Part shown: piece after piece, positions 50,301 through 59,797 of the stretch
How the letters are laid out: each line of letters opens with the position of its first letter
Numbering within the stretch: the stretch's first letter is position 1
Assembly (NCBI GenBank): GCA_963920665.1
Contig: OY987266.1
Location: forward strand, 3,043,001 to 3,107,000
Direction: 5' to 3'
DNA length: 64,000 nt
Origin: Straminergon stramineum
Lineage: Eukaryota; Streptophyta; Bryopsida; Hypnales; Calliergonaceae
The notes under the pieces: generated by a model
The model's input: the letters and a program-made list of their open reading frames with translations, nothing else
Told to the model about the DNA's origin: nothing
Database searches by the model: none
Translations under genes and position numbers: made by a program

Positions 50301-53300
50301 CCCGAGAGGTTTCCACAACGAGAGCGGCTCTCTGGTGTCGGAACTTTTTGCTGTCTGTCGTCACGATCTGTACATTCTGTTAACATTTGAGGGGACCCTG
50401 GAAGATGCCGTGAAAGAGCCGACGGCATCCGAAACGACAGGGTCCAAGCGCCTAGTTGGTGTTAAGCGGAAGCAGTCTGTTCAGTGTACTGAATCCAGGA
50501 AGATGCAGGAGAGTTTGGGTTCGAAGTTACGCGACGCACTTGCAAAGGTACATCTGTTTTGACTTTCTGATTGCATGGTATGGTATTAGTTGCAAATTGG
50601 TGTCTACTAATGAGTCTCATGTTGTTAATGGGATTGGGATTGGGAGTGGGATACTCTTTTTCGTTGCCGATTTCATTTGAATTATCCTTATCGATTTTAT
50701 GAGTCTTGGAAGTTTTTGAATGTTTCTGTATTGGCCAAGGACAGGGTATTCAGGACCTGATTGTTTTAGGCTCTCATTGTTCAAGCATGTTCGCAGGTAG
50801 CCAATAAGCTTATGCCGTCAGCATCACTGCTTGGTCCTTTGTTAGAATTCTGCAATTGCGACAATGTAAGTGGATGGATCCCTGATTCCCTGAACTACTT
50901 TCTAGACTCTCTTATTTCAATACGAATGTGTTCATTTGTCAATCCTTTAGAAGTATGCCCTTCTGATTGTTGGGGGGACTATTTTACCCTGTGTCCCGGT
51001 TGGAATCTGGTAAATTTCAATATCTAGAATTGTGTATAGGTTGGTTTTGTCTAATTTTGGAAATGTGTGAGATGAGTTGCTACCTGACCTGGGTATGTGA
51101 TGACAATGTGATGACTATGCCGTGTTAGGTGGACCTTGTTCAAAGTGCTCTTCACGTTCTGCGCTGTATACTACGCCAAGATTCTTTGTGCAGAGATAAA
51201 GTACTTTCAAGGTTGGTTCACATATCTCTTTTTCTTGTGACACTGGGATGAAGAAAGAGCGATCGTCCTTCTGTGGATTTTTTATTACTTCTCAAGGTTA
51301 TAATTCTACCACTTGAGGAAATACTTATTGGAGAAATCACTGACTATTCCTTATCACTGATATTTAAATTTAAATTTGAATGTCAGGAAGAACCCGTTGG
51401 CAGGGAAATTTTCCATCTCAAAATATGCAGGCATTTCGGAAAGGTTCAGTAGACTGAATATGACATGTGAAGGGAGAGGCTGGTTTATGCCCGGCGGTGA
51501 CATGAGGCAGCAGCAGGAGCAGATTTCTTCCCTTCCTGTCTTTTCTTCTCCACGGGTGTTTTGTGGACTTTCAAAGTTGCAAAATGGAAGTTCGTTAGGA
51601 CCAGAGCAAGTCGAAGAAGAAGAAGAAGCCCGAGCAATTCAGCATGGCAACGATGATATTGACATAGCATCCAGCTCGGATCTAATTCCTTTTGTAGACG
51701 GGTTACTGGACATGGCTGCTCGTTCTCCTAACTTGGGTATTAGGTTCGAGGCAGCTGCCATGATGGGCCTGCTCGTGGCACATACCGAACCTGTTTCGGA
51801 AAGGGCACAGTACGTTTCTTCCTTCAGTAGTCCCTTCTAGGATACATTTTCAAGAGTTACTTTGATTATTATGTCCATCTTCATGCAATTTCATTTGTGC
51901 CCTTATTTTATTTTATTTTTCATCGCAGATTCGGGTCTTTGTTGTGGTATGGAAGATTGGCTTCTCTGCTCAAAGAAACTGCTGGGGAGACGGCTGGGAT
52001 GGGAGTCCAACTCCAAGCGATCCGCTTGGTGCACCTTCTCTTACATTGTAGGTCTGCACTTAAGCTTTTCTATGTTGCTCAAGTGCTTAAATCACCGTCC
52101 AAGTCCATTATTAGAATGATGATATCTGAAGCCCTAACCTATGCAATGAGTCCGTCCTCATGAAATTAGTCAGAATTGCATGTATTTTGGCTTCATGATT
52201 TTTAACATACTCTGGCTTTCATTTACCCTCGCTCCGTTTTCATTTACTAAACTATCTCATGTCCGTAAGATCATGTGCATAATTAATTGTTGACTAAATG
52301 ATCTATTCTGACTTCTTAGTGCCTCACTGTGTGTCTTCACTCGAAGGTCCTGTACTTCTTCGGATATTCTGTTCTGCACTTGATACATCGCTCGGCGGCT
52401 GTTGGTGCGAACTGAGGAATCAAGGTGAAGCCAGATCAACTGAGGAAGCTAGGACACACGTCCAGAGTCTTGAAATGCAAGGGAAGGGAGATTCTTGCAA
52501 GGTTGTGCTTGATGGCATATCCTCTTGTTTGGATTGCTCGGGCAGCAGTTTGCAGGTGCGTATATTCTCACTTAATCAGTATGTGAACAGATTAGTCAAG
52601 TCAGCGATAAAGTTACTCGGCAGATTGTTGACTGTGGGAGTATCCTCCGCTGTCGTATATTATTAAACTTTGGAATCTTCCTTGTTACTGCTGAGAATTA
52701 TCTCTATTTGCAGAGCTTACGAAACTTGTATCAAGATCGGCTACTTCTTATTGTGTGTGCGTGCGTGTTTCTTGCATTGTATCGTTTAATTTAGATTTGT
52801 TCGACGCTTGGACAGAAGAGGAAATCTGAAATTATGAGGTCGTGAGTTCAGTTTGAACCTTTCGACTTTCTAATTTTGAATTGAATCTTCGTCTGCCATA
52901 GTTGGAAAGGCTAGCAATCGTTTGTTTTCTTGTACAATTTTGTCATCAAATAAATCTGAAGCCTATTGGACACGAATTTTGTGCAGGCGTATGCTTTAAG
53001 ACGGGATGCCGTTCGTGTGCTAGCGTTTCTGGCTAGTTCCGGAGATGCCGCTGTTCGAATTCTTCTGCACGCTCCAATGAAATTGGAGCCGAGCAGTGTG
53101 CCATTCAAGGAGTCCAACATCAGTACGGATGGTGGAAATGGGATCCAAAGTGAGAACGCCCAGCAGGAGCCTGACTCTCGCAAACATTCGGCGGGCACTG
53201 GGGATATCACAGTCGAGACTGCAGCTGCAGCTACCGCTGCTTTCAGTGGTGAGAGATATTGCTTCGACATCCCGGGCAAACTTATCTCGCTTCTAGATCG

Positions 53301-53748
53301 GGAGCTGAAAGCAGAGGAGGATGAGGCGTTGGCAGATTTTAGTTCTGTGGAGAGAACTGTGGGTTGTGAGGAAGACAGGTAAATTGCATGAGATTGCTGA
53401 TTATTGAGGTTTTGTTTTCCCTTGGGACATATGGTTTTGTGATCATAATCATATTCACTCTCTTATGTACATGTTTATTAACCGATGGTCACATGCGTGT
53501 TTGATTTCTGCAGGGCATGTTTGATATGCGAGACAGTGACACTTTTTTCCAAGCTTCTATGCAATCAATTGCATTCACGGGAAGTGTTGAACTGGATCAT
53601 TGCCAGCAAGGAGACCACCCTATTGATTTTGGGTGTCATTGACCAGCTCATCCGGCGAGGAGGGTCCCGACCAAGTTCCAGTAAGGATCTAGTGGAGCTC
53701 GCCAGGGGTTTACAGAACAAAATAGTTCCGGAGCTGACACCATTGTAA
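47394..53748 (+). CDS. ATRIP/SUV2-like DNA-damage checkpoint protein
   Basis: ATRIP is the obligate nuclear partner of ATR kinase and brings it to RPA-coated single-stranded DNA; the Arabidopsis counterpart is SUV2. Thirteen exons: 47394-48029, 48342-48416, 48798-48839, 49176-49557, 50001-50047, 50164-50547, 50797-50865, 51129-51211, 51387-51809, 51929-52047, 52347-52555, 52987-53378, 53514-53748. They sum to 3096 nt, 1031 residues, with frame kept at every GT/AG junction. The N-terminus is acidic (YDEEWENLLDSGILEALI), as expected of the RPA-binding segment, and is internally duplicated. Residues about 213-300 form a heptad-like coiled coil (DLRKRLAAQ, QKELERLSLEL, EVLDARRARDEKDDRLRDALA). The C-terminal half is helical-repeat-like (LGIRFEAAAMMGLLVAHTEP, LLWYGRLASLLKETAG, AYALRRDAVRVLAFLA, CETVTLFSKLLCNQ). 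Family assignment rests on architecture and SUV2-like phrases. A missed small exon remains possible. Confidence 0.85.
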
Positions 53749-54455
53749 CACATAAGATGTGAATTGTGTACTTGCACAGGGAGCCATTGGACAGAAGAGA
53801 AGAGCAATTATAGCCGAAATTTCACGGACATCACTCAATCTGATTTGTTATTTGGCCTCGAGAGGAGCCTTGACCAAGAATTGTCAAGGAACTCTCGTTG
53901 GGATACAAGCTGTAAGGTGGCTTGTTGTTCCAAGAGCCGGTAGTGACAGACACTTTAGCGCTTGACATGGCGATACGTGTCTCCAATGTCCTGCTAGTAC
54001 TTGCTGTGAAATAGTGTGTACTTGCAGGAATTTTTGAATGAACAAAATTCGTCACGAGATTCTTTACTGAATTCTCGGCTACAATTCTACGGAACTCGTC
54101 CTCTCCAAGCGATTTGTGACATAACTTACATTCTGCAATGGTTGTGAAATCGTGATATTTTTTAGGTTGGACTTGCACGGCGGGCTTCGTTGCGGAAGTT
54201 TCTTGAATTGATCTTGCATGCGATGAGCAGTGCAATATATCAGGGTTAGGGCGCATTAGCTGTGATTGTTTGGATGCTTGGGTTTGAGGTTTTGCTGCAC
54301 TGGTTTGTCCCAGTGCATGTTATGAATTTAGTGTGGCTTACGAAATGAACTTACATATTGTTATAATTTTCTACAAGGGAGGAATATTTTTTATCCATTG
54401 TTTATGTTCTACACTGAGAATGATAAATAGTGTTTGCAACAGTAATTACAAACTC
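53749..54455. other. 3' flank of the ATRIP-like gene
   Basis: Probably 3' UTR and spacer. A 141-codon minus-strand open frame (53831-54256) is antisense to this flank and shows no recognisable domain. A real antisense gene cannot be excluded but is not supported. Confidence 0.45.
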
Positions 54456-54458
54456 TAA

Positions 54459-54866
54459 GGTACGAGGCCCATGAATAGACCTTCTCAGGGCTGGTCCACC
54501 TTTTTCATGTGGTTTCTTGGATGGGATTGTTTTTAGTTCATTTTTCAAACAAAGAGAAATAGATTTTGATTGTAACACAAGTCGTTTTGTATTTTTTTGA
54601 AGCATTTTGGAATTACTTATAAATTTTTAAACAAAATGAGTCAGAGGTCCCTATTTATAACCCTAGGTCTTGCATAAACTTTTCGCTTGCAACTTCTAAA
54701 GTGAAATGGGGAAAGCAAAGAGAATGATTGGCTCTTGCAATAAATAATATTTTTTCTATTGATCCTTTCAATGACTAAAGAAGGTCCACTTAAAGACCAC
54801 ATGTCCATTTCAAGCAAGTCTATATGGGCAGTTTCAAATGCCTACTTGCATTCAGAGCCTCCTACC
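54459..54866. mobile_element. MITE, GGTAGGAGG family, copy 3 (408 bp)
   Basis: Left GGTACGAGGCCC after CTAA (54455-54458); right GAGCCTCCTACC before TTAA (54867-54870). Close interior match to 45137-45478. Confidence 0.75.
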
Positions 54867-55391
54867 TTAACACTAACTGTCAAGAGCACTAGCATTACTA
54901 ATGTTACCAACATTAGATGTCAACATGAACACTACTTGTCTTCTATTGCTCTAAGCACATAAAAAATAAAAGCTCTAACACACCTCTTTCTCCACGAAAC
55001 TTCAGCCAAGACAAAGACAAACGGCAAAAATTCTATTCAATACGACTCCAAAGCATGCATGGGGTGATCAGAAATAACCTTAGAGTGAGGGGAGAGAATT
55101 GATCGCTAATATAGGACGGCCGCTGTTGTCGGTCGCATACAAAACCATCGACCCTTCACGAAACCCATAATATTTTGGGAGCATCCATCAACGTTGAACA
55201 AGTAATGATAACAAGCTGACCAAAGTCTGCAAAGTCCGACTCGATTCACCTCACTATCTCATTCCACCAATAAGTCCTTCAATAGTGCATACATTGTGCT
55301 CCTAACATCGTACTAAAAGCTAAAGGGGATATCCAAGCGTCCACCTCCTTTCAAAATTATATCTTGAATGCTAATTTTCGTGCAAAATTGC

Positions 55392-57232
55392 ACAATGAGA
55401 GCCTAAAACAATCAGGTCCTGAATACCCTGTCCTTGGCCAATACAGAAACATTCAAAAACTTCCAAGACTCATAAAATCGATAAGGATAATTCAAATGAA
55501 ATCGGCAACGAAAAAGAGTATCCCACTCCCAATCCCAATCCCATTAACAACATGAGACTCATTAGTAGACACCAATTTGCAACTAATACCATACCATGCA
55601 ATCAGAAAGTCAAAACAGATGTACCTTTGCAAGTGCGTCGCGTAACTTCGAACCCAAACTCTCCTGCATCTTCCTGGATTCAGTACACTGAACAGACTGC
55701 TTCCGCTTAACACCAACTAGGCGCTTGGACCCTGTCGTTTCGGATGCCGTCGGCTCTTTCACGGCATCTTCCAGGGTCCCCTCAAATGTTAACAGAATGT
55801 ACAGATCGTGACGACAGACAGCAAAAAGTTCCGACACCAGAGAGCCGCTCTCGTTGTGGAAACCTCTCGGGTTCCATATCTGTTGTAAGGAATGCCTGAG
55901 TTCTCTCGGAACAATACCTTCCTCCAATCCCAAACCTAGACTTCCAGACGCGGGAGCGGAAGCTCCAACCCCACCAGATGTGTGTTCTATACACGGCAGC
56001 TCAGATGCCTGAAAGGGAAACAGAAAGAACCGTCAAAACTCAGATATAAAATGCTGCGACAGGAATTTCATCTACTAAGGATGGTGGGAAGATGATTTTC
56101 AGCATCTAACAGTCACCATTGTACCTGGGGAAGCAAGCCTCCTGTCTTCTTCTGATTGGAAGGTGCACAACCTGAAGAAAGGACACGAAGCTCTCCAAGT
56201 TAAAACACCATACGCGAAAGATCTAAGCCAAATTTACTTTCCTAATTGGAACTGCATTTGCTGTAGTTGTAACAGAACGAGGCCATCCGCATCACACAAG
56301 CGACCAGAATAATAAAATAGAGTATCGACCTGCACTCCATAAAGTATCCTAGTTACATAGGACATCAATCATACTCTTATCAGTCATACTCTTATTTGTA
56401 CCCATTCACCGGGGTTCCAAACCTAAAAGACCCTGGCGTTTGCGTCGGCAATTGAGAAAGGTTGGTAGCCAGGTGCGTTCCCTCGTATCTATCCTGGTAA
56501 TACCCTTCACTCCCCCTCAGCTCAAAAGGCAAAGGAGGCTTCCGCGGCCCAGTGATAGCTTGCGAACGAATATTGAACGCACTCTCATGACTTCTTCCAG
56601 AAACCTGAGCTGCGTTCGAGACAGGCACGGAAGGCTGGAAGGAAGCGTTCGAAGGATGGGGAGTGGAAAAGCTCGGAAACACTTGAGATTTGGCTCGCTT
56701 GACAGCACTTTCGTGCTCGGCCTTTTGAACCAGATCCTCCAGAATCTCACAGTCCGGAAGACTCTCCGATGGAGTAACCTGAGTAGCTCGCTTGACAGCA
56801 TTTTCATTCTCAGCCTTCTGTATAAGAGCCTCAAGAATCCCACTGTCCAGAAGATTCTCCCACTCTTCATCGTACACGCTAGGCGTCTCGGACTCCCCTA
56901 TCATTGCTCATCCCCTTCCTTCTCTCATTCGAAAATCCGGTGGGCGTCTGGACCAGGAATACGCTCCAGGGGTCAAAAACCATGCAGCTAGCCCTTGTTC
57001 CTACACCGACCACTTGGAATGGCCTTCTCCATGGAACCTGCTCACATAATCACCAGGAGCACTGCTGCGACGTCCAATTCTTTTCCCCAGAGACCACCGA
57101 ATAATGCATGTTATCCCGTGAGTAAGCATCTCAATCCCAAGCTCTATTCCTCCGAAACGCAGCTAAAGAGACGTTCACCATCGCCGTTGCTCTATAAAAT
57201 CCTCCCTCCTTGCCCTACCGACTAAGAGATTG
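55392..57232 (-). pseudogene. Inverted, internally deleted partial copy of the ATRIP-like gene
   Basis: Reverse complement of 47068-47897 (at 56401-57232) joined to 49787-50780 (at 55392-56400). It carries 326 bp of upstream DNA, most of exon 1, introns and exons 5 (about 56126-56172) and 6 (about 55626-56009), but lacks the 1.9 kb between. Introns are kept, so it arose from DNA, not RNA. Identity looks above 99%: exon 6 is unchanged at the protein level, and only scattered substitutions and a 2-bp indel were seen elsewhere. The exon 1 frame stays open for 170 codons (minus, 56392-56904), reading MIGESETPSVYDEEWE through FRFGTPVNG and then a novel YK and stop. It cannot encode a full ATRIP. 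Confidence 0.95.
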
Positions 57233-57386
57233 CAACTATGTAACATTCTGACAGCCACGACAGTTAGTTGAATTGTACTGCGTAATACTATTATGCTATT
57301 CTCCAACCACAAACATGTCATGCCCAAGAATCCAGATGGTTCCCATTCAAAAGTTTGACAGTCTTAGCACTAGAATATGATGCAAT

Positions 57387-57655
57387 TCAAGAAGCATAGA
57401 CTAGTAGAAAAGCAAATCCGCAAACAAACTCAAGCAGAAGCAAATATGAACAAACACAAAGCATATTCAGTTCAGAGATGTCTAAAATTTATCATCATTT
57501 CACTTCCTAGACTCCACGTATTCATCGTCCAACATACTCACTCCATCTGCTACTCTCAAGCAGGCACATCTGTCTAAACTCAAACTCTGGCTCGCAGCAA
57601 AACAGTAATTAAATGACAAAATCACAAGTCATTCAAGTGGAAGCAAATATAAACA
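57387..57655. repeat. Inverted relative of the SOUL 3' flank
   Basis: The stretch 57583-57652 is the reverse complement of about 44672-44741 with very few mismatches (CTCTGGCTCGCAGCAAAACA). The stretch 57387-57582 is a more diverged relative of 44521-44670. It lies 3' of the uroporphyrinogen decarboxylase gene and beside the ATRIP copy, but is clearly older than that copy. Confidence 0.8.
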
Positions 57656-57828
57656 AAAGGTTGGCCCTGAGACCTGATTAAAGAATCTGCTGAGGTAGTA
57701 GTCGTAACTAAGTACATCACCTACTAATGCCACATCCATTAATGCCACCGGCCAAAGAGCATCCCTACCTTACGAAAGACAAAGAGATGAACAAATCTCT
57801 AACCTCAAGAAAAAAACAATCCTAGCAC

Positions 57829-59049
57829 CTAAACTTGCAAAAGTTGGCTTTCAGACCTTGAAGAATTGCTTCTTGCTCTGGAGCTTTCCCTGGCCACCTG
57901 ACAGAACAACTTGACAGAATCCTCAGGTGTCCCTTGAATAACACCGTGACCCACATTCAGTATATGTCTTCTCACCCCAGCATCCCTAATATTCTCCTCC
58001 ACCGTCTTCCGAATGGCTTCCTCAGGCCCAAACAACACCATAGGATCCACATTACCTTGCAACACAGTCTTCTCTCCCAACTGTTCCCTGGCTTCTCGCA
58101 TCTCAATAGCCCAATCCAAGCCAACAACAACGTCCTGGTGTTTCCTGTCCGCCACAATATGCAGCTTCCCTGTTCCACCATTCGCATGAAAAATCAATGG
58201 CACATCGGGATGCTTGGCTTTCACTCTTGCTGTGAGTTCCTCTGCATATGGCCAACTAAACTCCCGAAATTGTTGGGGAGACAAATGGTGCGCCCATGAA
58301 TCAAAGAGCTGGACAATTTGTGCACCAGAGTCGATCTGGTGGGATACATATACCACGAGCATCTCTGTTAGATGTTGCAAAAAGGAATGGAGAATTTCAG
58401 GGTTATGTTGCATGATGGACTTGGTTTTCACCAAGCTCTTGTCTGACATTCCTTCCATGGCGTAAGCAGCCAGCGTCCAAGGGGTACCAACAAAACCTAT
58501 TAGAGTTGAGCTACCGCCAATTTCCTTTCGGAGAGATGAAAGAATCTCCCGAATGAAGGGGAGAGATGAGTCTGGGTCATCTAGGGTTTTGAGTTTCTTG
58601 ATAGCTTCCAGAGTGCGAATAGGGGAAGAGATGACCGGGCCTTTGCCCTTGACCATGGTGAAGTCGATGCCGAGAGCGGGCAAGGGGGTTAAGATGTCGG
58701 AGAACATGATGACGCCGTCGGTGTGAAAAGCTTTCCATGGCTGGAGAGAAAGCTCAATGGCAATCTCAGACGTTTCGGAACGCTCACGGAAGGAAAGCTT
58801 GTCGGAGAATTTGCGAAAATCCGCCATGTAGCGACCTGCTTGGCGCATGAGCCACACGGGAGTGCGCTCGGCGTCCTCACCACGAGCAACGCGAAGAAGG
58901 AGAGGAGCAGGGGCGCCATTGCATTGGATGGGTGTAATCCTAACGCTCCCCGTAGATGAGCCACATTGCGCAGACAAAGAGGAAGACGAAGGAAAAATTT
59001 CAGTGGAGGTGCAGTGGAAACAGCCACTGAGCGCCATCACAGCAGCCAT
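57829..59049 (-). CDS. Uroporphyrinogen decarboxylase, plastid-targeted, intronless
   Basis: Converts uroporphyrinogen III to coproporphyrinogen III in the haem and chlorophyll pathway (HEME/UROD). The 406-residue frame starts at the ATG at 59049 (MAAVMALSGCFHCTS); an in-frame GTG 12 nt upstream is not needed. The first 45-50 residues are Ser/Thr-rich and poor in acids, a likely chloroplast transit peptide. The enzyme follows: RTPVWLMRQAGRYM (signature 1), SDILTPLPALGIDF with its conserved aspartate, GFVGTPWTLAAYAMEG (signature 2), FDSWAHHLSPQQF, LQGNVDPMVL and HILNVGHGVIQGTPED. Length and motif order are complete. There are no introns, unlike the neighbours, suggesting a functional retrocopy or an ancestrally intronless gene. 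Head to head with the ceramidase-like gene, 748 bp apart. Confidence 0.97.
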   Translation of the reverse strand: MAAVMALSGCFHCTSTEIFPSSSSLSAQCGSSTGSVRITPIQCNGAPAPLLLRVARGEDAERTPVWLMRQAGRYMADFRKFSDKLSFRERSETSEIAIELSLQPWKAFHTDGVIMFSDILTPLPALGIDFTMVKGKGPVISSPIRTLEAIKKLKTLDDPDSSLPFIREILSSLRKEIGGSSTLIGFVGTPWTLAAYAMEGMSDKSLVKTKSIMQHNPEILHSFLQHLTEMLVVYVSHQIDSGAQIVQLFDSWAHHLSPQQFREFSWPYAEELTARVKAKHPDVPLIFHANGGTGKLHIVADRKHQDVVVGLDWAIEMREAREQLGEKTVLQGNVDPMVLFGPEEAIRKTVEENIRDAGVRRHILNVGHGVIQGTPEDSVKLFCQVARESSRARSNSSRSESQLLQV

Positions 59050-59797
59050 TGCTCTCTCCACTTGATCCTCGTTCTCCTCCTCCTACGAAGCTCTCCCTTC
59101 GGACTTCAAAAACACGTTATCCAAAACAAAAATTCAGAAAAATTTGCGAATCGCGTATATGGCATTCCAGAAAAAAAGTGCCACCGTTAAGGATTCGGAA
59201 AGATTGAGATAGGAATCTGTTACAAGAGCTCTCAAGACATCCTCTCATAGCAAAAACCCGAATAAATCACAAACAGAAGCAGTCAAATTCTACCACAGCT
59301 TCGACATAAAAAAGCTTCGAAAATATGTGCCAACACCAAGTGTGAGATACTCACTGAAAACATTGCCAAGGTCCAGAACAAGAACTACAGAAATTTTGCG
59401 AACCCAATTCAGTCTCCGAAATTGTTGAGCGGGACGTGCAAGTGGTGAAAAGATCTCCCAAACTGGATTAGGTTTATCTGTTGCTGTTCCAATCGTGTTC
59501 CCCAGTCTCTTGAACTGCCAGTGGGTGGGGGGGGGGGCAGTGCCACTGAAAGAGGGAATGCGATATCATCCATCCACATTCATCTCGTCGGGGTCCACAC
59601 GCTCCTAGGCTCCCTGACTTTTGAATTTCCTCCCAAGCTTGGAAGTCTTGTCCATTCTCCCAGACCCATTTCAGCGATGGAATCGAAACCCTAGATTGAT
59701 CCATCACTTGTTGTAGCTTCTTTCGCACGTCAATTTGATCGTGGTGCTGTTGATTTTGCATTTGATTTTTTGCGCTAGTTCAAGGATTGCGGGAGAG
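59050..59797. promoter_or_regulatory. Divergent promoter region between UROD and the ceramidase-like gene
   Basis: 748 bp separates two start codons pointing apart, so both promoters must fit here. A telo-box-like AAACCCTAG lies at about 59686-59694 and an 11-bp G run at 59527-59537. A 95-codon minus frame (59474-59761; MQNQQHHDQIDVRKKLQQVM and so on) occupies the ceramidase-side half; it has no recognisable domain and could be a chance frame or an unrecognised exon. Confidence 0.5.

Noticed and set aside
36599..53748. RMI2 and ATRIP as a genome-maintenance gene cluster
   Set aside because: Two genes separated by a SOUL gene and repeats, with no shared regulation visible; proximity is most simply chance.
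53831..54256. 141-codon minus frame after ATRIP with a CxxC-like phrase
   Set aside because: Antisense to the likely 3' UTR, no domain, no splice-consistent neighbours; treated as chance.
56440..56991. 183-codon open frame on the plus strand
   Set aside because: It is the antisense shadow of the copied ATRIP exon 1; the same shadow appears at 47307-48050 opposite the real exon.
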